The notes beneath the pieces are model-generated. The model made no database searches. It had not been told where the DNA came from and saw only the letters and a list, made by a program, of their open reading frames with translations. Shown here piece after piece: positions 1 to 5,808 of a stretch of 6,740 nucleotides of DNA (position 1 is the stretch's first letter; every line of letters begins with the position of its first letter). The DNA is taken from assembly GCA_030609215.1 (NCBI GenBank), contig JAUWCR010000072.1:1-6740 (forward strand). The letters run 5' to 3'. The translations under genes and the position numbers were made by a program. Source of the stretch: Actinomycetes bacterium. GTDB taxonomy: Bacteria; Actinomycetota; Humimicrobiia; Humimicrobiales; Humimicrobiaceae.

Positions 1-45
1 TTCTCTTAATAATCTTTTACCTGATTTTATTGGGTAATCAGACAT
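1..45 (-). CDS. hicA: HicA-family toxin (mRNA interferase), N-terminal fragment cut by window edge
   Basis: Reading the minus strand from 45 gives 15 codons, M-S-D-Y-P-I-K-S-G-K-R-L-L-R-E, before the window ends. The P-x-x-S-G-K-x-L-x-R pattern near the N-terminus is the usual opening of HicA toxins, small double-stranded-RNA-binding-fold proteins that cleave mRNA. The start codon overlaps the stop of the upstream hicB gene by one base (TAATG), so the two are translationally coupled. Gene order is antitoxin first. The catalytic histidine of HicA lies beyond the visible part, so activity cannot be judged. The call rests on a short motif plus its position beside HicB; the pairing makes it much stronger than the 15 residues alone. 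Confidence 0.72.
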   Translation of the reverse strand, partial: MSDYPIKSGKRLLRE

Positions 46-374
46 TAGCAGGCAAGAGGTATAAGTTGAGGGGTTACAAATGGCATATTATTAAAGTCAC
101 CTGATATAGAAATTTTTTCGGGTATAACTCTTGGAAGACGAGAATATTTTTTTATTTTTTTCTCTTTGAAAACCTGCTCTCTTGTCCCCAATTCTTCAAT
201 ACCCTCTAAATATAACAGAACAGCATCTTTCAAATTTTCACTTGCATATTCAATAGTCTTTCCCTGACTTGCAATATTGAATTCAGGACAAATTGCTACA
301 TACATATTGTCTTCTTTGATAATTTTGTGTGTAACTATTATAAAAATTCTCTTTTTTTTTGTTACGGTACTCAT
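45..374 (-). CDS. hicB: HicB-family antitoxin
   Basis: This 109-residue protein has the HicB-like partial RNase H fold pattern: strands at about residues 10-19 and 24-29, the motif Y-V-A-I-C-P-E-F at 25-32, then Q-G-K-T at 37-40 and a helix with A-x-x-N-L-K-D-A and YLEGIEE (about 44-61). HicB proteins bind and neutralise the HicA mRNA interferase and often repress their own operon. The tail after residue 62 is basic and then hydrophobic (it ends P-L-A-C), with no helix-turn-helix or ribbon-helix-helix I can recognise. I chose the ATG at 374 because AAAGGAGAG lies 9 bases upstream. A TTG at 395 in the same frame would put that Shine-Dalgarno inside the gene. The gene overlaps the hicA start by one base. 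Length is usual for the longer HicB subgroup. Confidence 0.82.
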   Translation of the reverse strand: MSTVTKKKRIFIIVTHKIIKEDNMYVAICPEFNIASQGKTIEYASENLKDAVLLYLEGIEELGTREQVFKEKKIKKYSRLPRVIPEKISISGDFNNMPFVTPQLIPLAC

Positions 375-488
375 TTGAAAAATCTCTCCTTTCAAGCTTA
401 TATATTATCATATGTTGTCAAGGATTTGTATAGTACCCATTGATTCAAACTAAAATGCCTGAATTGATGTTATTTTCTTTATTGTAAT

Positions 489-1217
489 TTATTTCAGAGT
501 AAAAGTTACTGTAACAGGTATCATAACTTCTTTTTCAATAGTTGATGTATCGTAGGTTCCCCAGCCTGAGACTTCGGTAGAATTAACGGGCAGAACCTGG
601 ACCACTCCAAGATGTGCAGATTTTATTGTCCCGATTTTCTTACCACTACCTTCAGCAATCTTTTGAGCTCTTAACTTAGCATCGTTTATTGCTTCCGGGA
701 TTAATGCTATGCGAAGCTCTGGAAGTTTTAAGCAATAATACTCAAGAGATTGAGTAGAAAATATAACTCCTGCATTTATAAGCGTTTGGGTATTTTTAGC
801 CATATAAGTAATTTTTTCAACATCGCTTGATTGGATTTCTACAGTTTGGCTTAAGGTACTTTCCTTTGGAGCATCTGGATCATACATATATAATTGCTTC
901 ATAAATACTGGTGAAATTAATATATCTCCTTCATTAAATCCGTTATCTTTAAAAAAACTTAGCACAAGGTCCTGATCCTTTTGCATCATTTCATATCCTT
1001 CCTTTAAATCTTCAGCTGGAACTGTTCTTGAGAAACTAGAGGACCATTTAGCAGAATCTGAAGTAACTTTTTCTCTTACTGAACCGGTTACAGAAAGGGT
1101 ATCCACGGATAACCTTACTTTATAAAACGTAATGGAGGCAATTAATGCACTTATTATCAGGCATACTCCTAGGATGATTGCAAAGTATATGATCTTATTT
1201 GAATTTTCTTTACTCAT
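489..1217 (-). CDS. Membrane-anchored SIMPL (DUF541) domain protein
   Basis: This 242-residue protein has one N-terminal hydrophobic helix (about residues 9-31) after a short polar start. An extracytoplasmic SIMPL/DUF541 (YggE-like) domain follows from about residue 36 to the end. Family marks are the S-V-T-G-S strand at 42-46, the helix A-x-N-D-A-K-x-R-A-x-K-I-A around 176-188, and the late segment S-G-W-G-T-Y-D-T before the closing beta strand. Length is normal for the family. SIMPL proteins sit at the cell surface or in the periplasm and have been tied loosely to oxidative and envelope stress, but no reaction is established. The helix has no lipobox and no clear signal peptidase site, so it is probably a membrane anchor. 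The gene is transcribed away from the ATPase gene and lies 114 bp upstream of hicB. GGATGGTG lies 8 bases before the start. Confidence 0.85.
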   Translation of the reverse strand: MSKENSNKIIYFAIILGVCLIISALIASITFYKVRLSVDTLSVTGSVREKVTSDSAKWSSSFSRTVPAEDLKEGYEMMQKDQDLVLSFFKDNGFNEGDILISPVFMKQLYMYDPDAPKESTLSQTVEIQSSDVEKITYMAKNTQTLINAGVIFSTQSLEYYCLKLPELRIALIPEAINDAKLRAQKIAEGSGKKIGTIKSAHLGVVQVLPVNSTEVSGWGTYDTSTIEKEVMIPVTVTFTLK

Positions 1218-1441
1218 TTTTCTACACCATCCTTATTTATAACTAGTCTTTAAACTTTTATGTAAATAAAACAGTTTAATTAATGTTATCAATTATAATA
1301 TTTTTGTCAAATATTGGTTTTTGAGAGTATTTAAAGCTTTGTGCCAACCCTTTGTATTAATAGTAGTACTAAGTCTAGAATTATTTCATTTATTATTTTT
1401 TTATATAGACAAAAAAATATAAAAATGTTGTTTGTAATATA
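1218..1441. other. AT-rich divergent intergenic region
   Basis: This is the first part of the 290-bp gap between the divergent SIMPL and ATPase genes. It is very AT-rich. On the minus strand an exact TATAAT (plus-strand ATTATA, 1292-1297) and an exact TTGACA (plus-strand TGTCAA, 1305-1310) lie upstream of the SIMPL gene. They are only 7 bases apart, so they cannot be one normal sigma-A promoter. Either hexamer may serve with a weak partner. I see no credible small gene or terminator here. Confidence 0.4.
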
Positions 1442-1470
1442 TTGATAAATGGTTTCATCTATGATACCAT
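1442..1470 (+). promoter_or_regulatory. Candidate sigma-A promoter of the ATPase gene
   Basis: TTGATA (1442-1447, 5 of 6 to consensus) is followed after exactly 17 bases by TACCAT (1465-1470, 4 of 6). Transcription would begin near 1477, about 30 bases before the ATG at 1508. The -10 box sits inside the left arm of the inverted repeat at 1461-1492. In DNA this AT-rich, partial matches are common, so this is a suggestion only. Confidence 0.35.
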
Positions 1471-1492
1471 TTACATCATTAATTGGTATCAT
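1461..1492. repeat. 9-bp perfect inverted repeat, possible operator upstream of the ATPase gene
   Basis: ATGATACCA (1461-1469) and TGGTATCAT (1484-1492) are exact reverse complements separated by 14 bases. The left arm covers the -10 box of the candidate promoter and the right arm falls just after the expected transcription start. That is where a dimeric repressor site is often found. The right arm also overlaps a tandem direct repeat of ATCATTAATTG (1475-1485 and 1488-1498). Confidence 0.45.
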
Positions 1493-1507
1493 TAATTGAA
1501 ATATATT

Positions 1508-2824
1508 ATGAATAAAGAAACTATAAAACAGGTTATCATAGAGTCTCAAGAAAATGTATTCCCAAAAATGGTCCCCAGGGAAATAGAAATTCCTTTATCC
1601 TCAAAGAAGATTATTATTATTACTGGTCCTCGCAGAAGTGGGAAAACATTCCTTTTATTCTTACTTATAAAAAAGTTGATTGCCAAAGGTATATCAATTA
1701 ATCGTATTCTTTATATCAATTTTGATGATCCGCGACTTTTGCCGTCTAATTCTCAAGATATAGAGCTTATACTGGAAAGTTATAGAGAGCTATACCCTGA
1801 GCAAAGAAATAAGAATAATTTCATATTTTTTGATGAAATCCAAAATGTGAAAGATTGGGAAATAGGTATCCGAAGAATCTATGACACCAGGAAATTCAAT
1901 ATATTTTTAACTGGTTCTTCGTCAAAGTTTTTAAGCAAAGAAATTGCCACAAATCTAAGAGGTAGAGCAATTAATTTTGAAGTTTTACCATTTTCCTTCA
2001 AAGAAATTATTTTAGCCAAAGGAATTAAAATTGATAGAAATATAATCTATTCTCAAAAACGTTTTTCAGCCATCAAGTGTTTAGATTTATATTTTGAGTT
2101 AGGAGGATTCCCTGAAATAGTACTGGAAAAAAATCATAATTTAAAGATTCGCATCCTTAAAGAGTATTTAGAGACAATGTTTTTTAAAGATTTAATTGAA
2201 CGCTACAGAATTAAAAACCAAAACTTGATAAGAGAATTAATAAGGTATCTTGCAACTAACACTGCAAGTCTTTTTTCTCTTAATTCTTTTTATAAGTGGA
2301 TAAAGCAGACATATCCCATAACAAAAAGAACACTGATAAATTATGTTATGTATCTTGAGGATATAGGTCTATTCTTCCTGGTAAGGAAATTTTCTTATTC
2401 TTTAAAACAACAAACTTTAACGCCAAGGAAATGCTATATTGTAGATAATGGATTTAGGAATGTTTATGGATTTAAATTCAGCGAAGATAGAAGTAGGGTC
2501 TTAGAAAACACTGTATTTCTGGAGTTGAAGCATAGACAGGCGAAAAACTCTCTTATGGAGATATTCTACTGGCAGGATTATAAAAAAAGGGAAGTTGATT
2601 TTGTTGTTAAGCAGGGTAAAAATATCAATAAGCTTATTCAAGTTTGTGTTGATATAAGTGATTTTAAGACAGAAGAAAGAGAAGTAGCATCTTTAGTAAA
2701 AGCAGCTGACCAGTTAAATTGCAAAGACTTAATGGTAATAACTCTTGATAATGATAGAGAAGTAAAAGTTAAGAGTAAAAATATAGTTTATAAGTCACTC
2801 TTTAAATGGCTTATTGGTGCATAG
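1508..2824 (+). CDS. AAA_14/DUF4143 family ATPase
   Basis: From the ATG this is a 438-residue protein. It has a P-loop NTPase domain with Walker A G-P-R-R-S-G-K-T (residues about 40-47) and Walker B F-I-F-F-D-E-I-Q (about 105-112). The conserved L-T-G-S-S-S ... L-x-G-R-A ... F-E-V-L-P-F-S-F stretch of the AAA_14 family follows. Next comes G-G-F-P-E, and then a C-terminal DUF4143 region. The latter contains a winged-helix-like part (SFYKWIKQTY, T-L-I-N-Y-V-M-Y-L-E) and a PD-(D/E)XK-like end with E-V-D-F-V-V. The next strand reads L-I-Q-V-C rather than E-x-K, as is common in this family, so nuclease activity is doubtful. These proteins are widespread in bacteria and archaea, often patchily, and their role is unknown. 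An in-frame TTG at 1496 is an alternative start. Neither start has a recognisable Shine-Dalgarno, so translation may be weak. The gene stands alone with no clear terminator after it. Confidence 0.85.
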   Translation: MNKETIKQVIIESQENVFPKMVPREIEIPLSSKKIIIITGPRRSGKTFLLFLLIKKLIAKGISINRILYINFDDPRLLPSNSQDIELILESYRELYPEQRNKNNFIFFDEIQNVKDWEIGIRRIYDTRKFNIFLTGSSSKFLSKEIATNLRGRAINFEVLPFSFKEIILAKGIKIDRNIIYSQKRFSAIKCLDLYFELGGFPEIVLEKNHNLKIRILKEYLETMFFKDLIERYRIKNQNLIRELIRYLATNTASLFSLNSFYKWIKQTYPITKRTLINYVMYLEDIGLFFLVRKFSYSLKQQTLTPRKCYIVDNGFRNVYGFKFSEDRSRVLENTVFLELKHRQAKNSLMEIFYWQDYKKREVDFVVKQGKNINKLIQVCVDISDFKTEEREVASLVKAADQLNCKDLMVITLDNDREVKVKSKNIVYKSLFKWLIGA

Positions 2825-2941
2825 AGCCTTAAAGTAATTAGTAAAGGCAAGCCCTATAAATACTAATATCAGGTACAAATACAATACTCTAAAATTTAGC
2901 AGTTATGGCTAGGGAAGAAGAATCTGTTCCGATAATAATAT

Positions 2942-2970
2942 TTGTTAATGGATTATTATTATATTATTAT
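2942..2970 (+). promoter_or_regulatory. Candidate sigma-A promoter for the sigI-rsgI operon
   Basis: TTGTTA (2942-2947, 4 of 6) and TATTAT (2965-2970, 5 of 6) are separated by 17 bases. They lie about 70 bases upstream of the likely sigI start. The region also forms an all-AT inverted repeat (2932-2940 with 2954-2962). No C-rich -35 box of the sigma-I type is visible in the gap upstream of sigI (2825-3041), so I see no sign of direct autoregulation there. Simple AT repeats make false matches likely. Confidence 0.35.
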
Positions 2971-3041
2971 ACGAGTAATTATGAATAAAAGTAATCATAT
3001 ATAGTTGCTGTAGCTGTTGCTTGGAGGATTTTAAAGGAAGC

Positions 3042-3773
3042 TTGGGAGGGCTTATAAGTTATCTGTTTATGGTTATTCATAGAGAATCTTTAAAAGACAG
3101 AGTAATTAGAATAAGAAATGATAGTGATAAGATAAATAGTTTGATTTCTGAATTTAAGCCATTTATTGCAAGTGTGGCGCAGAAAAGAGCTGGGAAGTTT
3201 TTAAGGTATGGAGTGGATGATGAGCTGTCCATTGGTCTGATGGCATTTAAGGAAGCTATTGATTCCTATGATGAGGCAAAAGGCAATTTTTTAAGTTTTG
3301 CAAGATTAGTTATAAATATGAGGCTTATTGACTACTTCAGAAAACAGGGCAGGGTTAGAAACATCAGCATGGACGGGCAAGCGGGGGAGACTATAGGAGA
3401 GGTTATAGATAAGAGATCCATGGAGCAGTACAGGATAGATAGTGAGAATGAAGAAAGAATACTTAAAATAATTGAATACAGAAAAGAACTTAATAAGTGG
3501 GGAATAACTCTTGAGCAGCTGGTAAGGATATCTCCCAAAAAGAGCAGTCTTAGAAATCATTATATAAGAGTAGCTCAAGTAATTGTTGATAATAGGAAGC
3601 TACTGGATACACTGCTTGAAACTAAAAGGCTTCCCATAAAAGAAATTGAGAAAATTATACTTATACACCGAAAAAAGCTGGAACGGGGTCGAATATATAT
3701 AATAGCGGTGGTGGTGGCTTTGCTTCAAAATTTTAGCTATCTGGATGTTTGCAGAGGTGATGGAGGACAATGA
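3042..3773 (+). CDS. sigI: RNA polymerase sigma factor SigI
   Basis: This 243-residue protein follows Bacillus subtilis SigI along its length. Region 2 runs from F-K-P-F-I (38-42) through D-D-E-L-S-I-G-L-M-A-F-K-E-A-I (59-73) to the promoter-melting helix F-A-R-L-V-I-N-M-R-L-I-D-Y-F-R-K (86-101). The SigI-specific C-terminal domain follows, with W-G-I-T-L-E-Q-L (153-160) and the DNA-binding helices around K-E-I-E-K-I-I-L-I-H-R-K-K-L-E-R (200-215). SigI factors are held at the membrane by RsgI and serve heat and envelope stress, or polysaccharide sensing in cellulolytic clostridia. The start is uncertain. TTG at 3042 has GGAGG 14 bases upstream and best matches the length of SigI proteins. TTG at 3021 has no ribosome site, and ATG at 3069 would shorten the N-terminus by nine residues. 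The stop overlaps the rsgI start (ATGA). Confidence 0.93.
   Translation: MGGLISYLFMVIHRESLKDRVIRIRNDSDKINSLISEFKPFIASVAQKRAGKFLRYGVDDELSIGLMAFKEAIDSYDEAKGNFLSFARLVINMRLIDYFRKQGRVRNISMDGQAGETIGEVIDKRSMEQYRIDSENEERILKIIEYRKELNKWGITLEQLVRISPKKSSLRNHYIRVAQVIVDNRKLLDTLLETKRLPIKEIEKIILIHRKKLERGRIYIIAVVVALLQNFSYLDVCRGDGGQ
3754..3766 (+). promoter_or_regulatory. Ribosome binding site of rsgI inside the sigI coding end
   Basis: GAGGTGAT (3754-3761) ends 8 bases before the rsgI ATG and matches the 16S anti-Shine-Dalgarno closely. A second GGAGG (3762-3766) is only 3 bases from the ATG. Both lie within the last codons of sigI and encode its R-G-D-G-G-Q tail. With the 4-bp gene overlap this implies coupled production of the sigma factor and its inhibitor. 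Confidence 0.65.
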
Positions 3774-4495
3774 AAGCTACAGTAATGGAAATACATAAAA
3801 ACTACTGTATTGTTATGACCAAAGATGGGCAGTTCTTAAAGCATAAGGCTGCTGCTGGTTCAGTTGAAATTGGAGATGAAATAGTAATTAGTAAAGCACC
3901 TGAGGTAAGGTTGGGAAGACTTTATGCAAGGGGCTTTGCTATTGCTGCAGCAGTTGTGGTTGTTGTAGTGGGTGGTGTTTTTAGCTACAGGTATTTAAGC
4001 AAGTTTTATCCTGTGGGAGGTGTAAGAGAGCTTGCTAAAGCTGAGGTTGAAGATAAAGAGGTTTATCAGGCTGAAGCTCCTGCTGAAGTGGCAGTAACCC
4101 AGGAAGTAGGAGAGGAGGCTGATATGGTGGCAGCGGAATTTGAAGAAAGTGCTGTAGATGAAATTAATGAGGCAGGCGGTTTAATGTATGAAAAGGACTT
4201 TGTTGTAGAGGAAGGCATTGAGGTTGAGGAATTTATTATAGATGATTTGAGTTTTAAGTATGAGACCTTTGAAAGTGATGGAGAAAAACAGATACTTATA
4301 AGTTTTAAAAACACAAGCGGGAGTCTTTCATTTAATGGCAGTGCAGATATTATTCTTTTATCAGGTGATAGTATTTTAAAGGAATTACATATTGATTTAG
4401 TAGATTTGGGACCTTGGGAAGAAAAAGAGGAAACAGTGGTGTATGAAGAGGGTGCATCTATTCTTCGTATCAGGATGAATGGCGGATTTAATTAA
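3770..4495 (+). CDS. rsgI: Anti-sigma-I factor, RsgI family, with a non-canonical ectodomain
   Basis: This 241-residue single-pass membrane protein starts with the RsgI N-terminal anti-sigma domain (residues 1-45: M-K-A-T-V-M-E-I, V-M-T-K-D-G-Q-F and V-E-I-G-D-E-I), which binds SigI in the cytoplasm. A membrane helix follows at about 55-71, including six valines in a row. Outside the membrane there is a Glu-rich linker (about 87-154, some 20 Glu and few Lys), then a beta-rich domain of about 85 residues (155-241; F-I-I-D-D-L-S-F, I-L-I-S-F-K-N-T-S-G, A-D-I-I-L-L-S-G-D). The alternating pattern faintly recalls FxLYD-type sandwich domains, but I cannot assign it. The conserved RsgI juxtamembrane domain with its D-I/V-N-P-S-I-E motif, where these proteins cleave themselves, is not present, nor is any carbohydrate-binding module. 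Activation therefore probably differs from the known route. It overlaps sigI by 4 bp. Confidence 0.85.
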   Translation: MKATVMEIHKNYCIVMTKDGQFLKHKAAAGSVEIGDEIVISKAPEVRLGRLYARGFAIAAAVVVVVVGGVFSYRYLSKFYPVGGVRELAKAEVEDKEVYQAEAPAEVAVTQEVGEEADMVAAEFEESAVDEINEAGGLMYEKDFVVEEGIEVEEFIIDDLSFKYETFESDGEKQILISFKNTSGSLSFNGSADIILLSGDSILKELHIDLVDLGPWEEKEETVVYEEGASILRIRMNGGFN

Positions 4496-4516
4496 CTTAC
4501 TATGTTATTTAAATTC

Positions 4517-4601
4517 AGAGAAGAGGCAGGTGGTAATCTGCATCTCCAACTATCTACAAGAAGATAGGGTGACGGATACCTGTTCCGTCCTCAGCTTCTC
4601 T
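4517..4601 (+). ncRNA. Candidate structured RNA with four helices and complementary loops (no family recognised)
   Basis: An outer 7-bp helix (AGAGAAG 4517-4523 with CTTCTCT 4595-4601) closes three hairpins. These are GCAGGT/ATCTGC (4526-4531 with 4536-4541, loop GGTA), CTATCT/AGATAG (4550-4555 with 4562-4567, 6-nt loop) and GACGGA/TCCGTC (4571-4576 with 4584-4589, loop TACCTGT). That is 25 pairs in 85 bases with no mismatch. The first loop GGTA is exactly complementary to TACC in the third loop (4577-4580), so a kissing contact is possible. One pair (4530-4537) is a G-U wobble that would be lost on the other strand, which favours the plus strand. It lacks T-loop sequence, a CCA end and tRNA spacing. 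It also lacks a terminal T-run. It could be a cis-regulatory leader, a small RNA or a palindromic element. Confidence 0.5.
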
Positions 4602-4791
4602 TACTAACTGTTTATTCTAGATAACTGAAATTATTATTATAAATATTTATTTATTAGTCAATGCGTAAAAATATTAAGTGTTAATTAAAAATAAAAATAA
4701 TTAATATTTTAAAAAAAATCTAAATTACCCCAATTATTTAGTGGCTTACATCGTATATATATAAAAATTATAAAAAAGCAGCAGGTGAGTT

Positions 4792-4800
4792 AAGGAGGAG
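4792..4800 (+). promoter_or_regulatory. Strong ribosome binding site of the DUF4349 lipoprotein gene
   Basis: AAGGAGGAG contains a full AAGGAGG core 8 bases before the ATG at 4807. It is among the strongest ribosome sites in the window and fixes the start. Confidence 0.8.
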
Positions 4801-4806
4801 TAAAAA

Positions 4807-5739
4807 ATGAAGATTAAAACTAAAGTATTTAAAACATTACTTATAGTAATGCTTGCATTTGTTGCAATTGGCATGATTTTTACCGGATGCAAATCTAGTG
4901 AGATGATGTCTTTTGTGGATAAGGAAGCAGGCTATTACGGAGAAAATGAAGTTATGATGGAAGAAGCACCGGCGGTTTCGGCTACAGAAGACTTTGTGGG
5001 TGAAGGCCGGGAAAGTTATGGAGAGGTACAATTAACTGACAGGATGATTATAAAGAGTGCATATCTGGAGCTTGAGGTAGAAGTAGGAGAATTTGAAAAA
5101 ATACTATTTAGGATTACAAATCTTGCAGAACAAAGCGGCGGTTTTGTCTCTAATACTAATAGTTATTCTGACGCAGAAGGAAATCTTACAAGCGGTAGCG
5201 TAACCATAAGAATACCTCATGACAAATACAGCATGGCTGTAGATAAAATAAAAGAAATGGGTCAGGTCAGAAATATTTCAATATCTGGCCAGGATGTGAC
5301 CCAGGAATATGTAGATTTAGAGAGTAGGCTCAAGAATTTGGAAGCTCAGGAAGAGATACTGCTTGAGCTTATGAAGCAGGCTAAAAATGTGGAAGAAAGC
5401 ATTGAAGTCCAGAGGGAACTCAGCTACGTGCAGGGTGAGATCGAGGTAATTAGGGGTAGAATGAACTACCTAGAAAATATGGTGTCATTTTCTTCAATTG
5501 ATATTTATCTATATGAACCTGAGGCAATAGCAGCTGCTTCTGATTGGGGATTTATGGAAGCAATAAGGAATGGAATTAGGTGGGCAGTTAAATTATTTAA
5601 TGGAATGATTACATTTTTAATAGTGATTAGCCCTGTATTAATACTTATTGCAATAATACTAATAATAGTATGGCAGGTTATAAGAGGAAGAAAAAGGAGA
5701 AGAGCTCTTGCAGAAAAAGACAATATTAAAAAATCTTAA
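4807..5739 (+). CDS. DUF4349 domain lipoprotein with C-terminal membrane helix
   Basis: This 310-residue protein has a signal peptide with a lipobox F-T-G-C (Cys28, the predicted lipidation site). An acidic low-complexity stretch follows (about 30-75). The DUF4349 domain begins near R-M-I-I-K-S-A-Y-L-E-L-E-V (79-91) and includes Q-S-G-G-F-V-S (109-115) and I-R-I-P-H-D-K (134-140). A predicted coiled coil (about 166-225, rich in L-E-x-x repeats) comes next, then a membrane helix (about 266-292) and a basic cytoplasmic tail R-G-R-K-R-R-R. The protein is thus anchored to the outer face by lipid and crosses the membrane at its C-terminus. This layout is usual in the family, whose function is not established; some relatives are encoded beside sigma/anti-sigma genes. 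Its acidic Glu/Ala-rich linker resembles that of the preceding RsgI in composition. It ends 69 bp before the serpin gene, without a clear terminator, so the two may be co-transcribed. Confidence 0.88.
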   Translation: MKIKTKVFKTLLIVMLAFVAIGMIFTGCKSSEMMSFVDKEAGYYGENEVMMEEAPAVSATEDFVGEGRESYGEVQLTDRMIIKSAYLELEVEVGEFEKILFRITNLAEQSGGFVSNTNSYSDAEGNLTSGSVTIRIPHDKYSMAVDKIKEMGQVRNISISGQDVTQEYVDLESRLKNLEAQEEILLELMKQAKNVEESIEVQRELSYVQGEIEVIRGRMNYLENMVSFSSIDIYLYEPEAIAAASDWGFMEAIRNGIRWAVKLFNGMITFLIVISPVLILIAIILIIVWQVIRGRKRRRALAEKDNIKKS

Positions 5740-5778
5740 GTATTAGTATAGTTTTTAATAAGGATAAGTTGCAGGCAA

Positions 5779-5802
5779 TATAATAACTGATTTACGAAGG
5801 AG
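5779..5802 (+). promoter_or_regulatory. Serpin gene upstream signals: TATAAT and Shine-Dalgarno
   Basis: GAAGGAG (5796-5802) lies 6 bases before the ATG at 5809 and sets the start. An exact TATAAT (5779-5784) is also present, but nothing close to TTGACA occurs 16-18 bases upstream of it. A separate serpin promoter is therefore only possible; read-through from the lipoprotein gene is equally plausible. Confidence 0.5.
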
Positions 5803-5808
5803 TTAGCT

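Larger units (their letters stand above)
4496..4806. other. 311-bp intergenic region between rsgI and the DUF4349 gene
   Basis: The left third holds the structured RNA candidate at 4517-4601, which is clearly richer in G and C than its surroundings. The remaining 205 bases are extremely AT-rich, with a weak all-AT inverted repeat (4681-4687 with 4698-4704) and no open reading frame. An ACCCC (4727-4731) and a CGTA (4752-4755) lie upstream of the lipoprotein gene and loosely recall sigma-I promoter elements. No intrinsic terminator with a T-run follows rsgI, so read-through into the RNA and the lipoprotein gene is possible. Confidence 0.6.

Noticed and set aside
398..421. Exact TTGACA on the minus strand upstream of hicB as a -35 box
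   Set aside because: No -10 hexamer lies at 16-18 bases; the AT-rich TATATA-like matches are only 11-13 bases away. It may contribute but is not a supportable promoter.
1331..1549. 72-codon minus-strand open frame
   Set aside because: It is AT-rich, Ile/Phe-rich low-complexity translation that overlaps the ATPase start and its promoter region, with no ribosome site or family resemblance.
2825..2850. GCCTT/AAGGC hairpin after the ATPase gene as a terminator
   Set aside because: The stem is only 5 bp with a long loop and no T-run follows.
3306..3578. Minus-strand open frames inside sigI
   Set aside because: They are shadows of a well-conserved sigma factor gene and have no independent support.
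4066..4314. Minus-strand open frame opposite rsgI
   Set aside because: The Ser/Ala-rich translation is the mirror of the Glu-rich linker codons of rsgI.
4517..4601. tRNA or tRNA-Sec reading of the cloverleaf-like fold
   Set aside because: The 7-bp outer stem and a GG in the first loop look tRNA-like, but there is no T-loop sequence, the middle hairpin loop is 6 nt rather than 7, five bases separate the last hairpin from the outer stem, and no normal anticodon position results.
4496..4606. CTTACTA at 4496-4502 and 4600-4606 as target-site duplication of a small mobile element
   Set aside because: A 7-base repeat in AT-rich DNA can arise by chance, and the segment between has no terminal inverted repeats at those boundaries.
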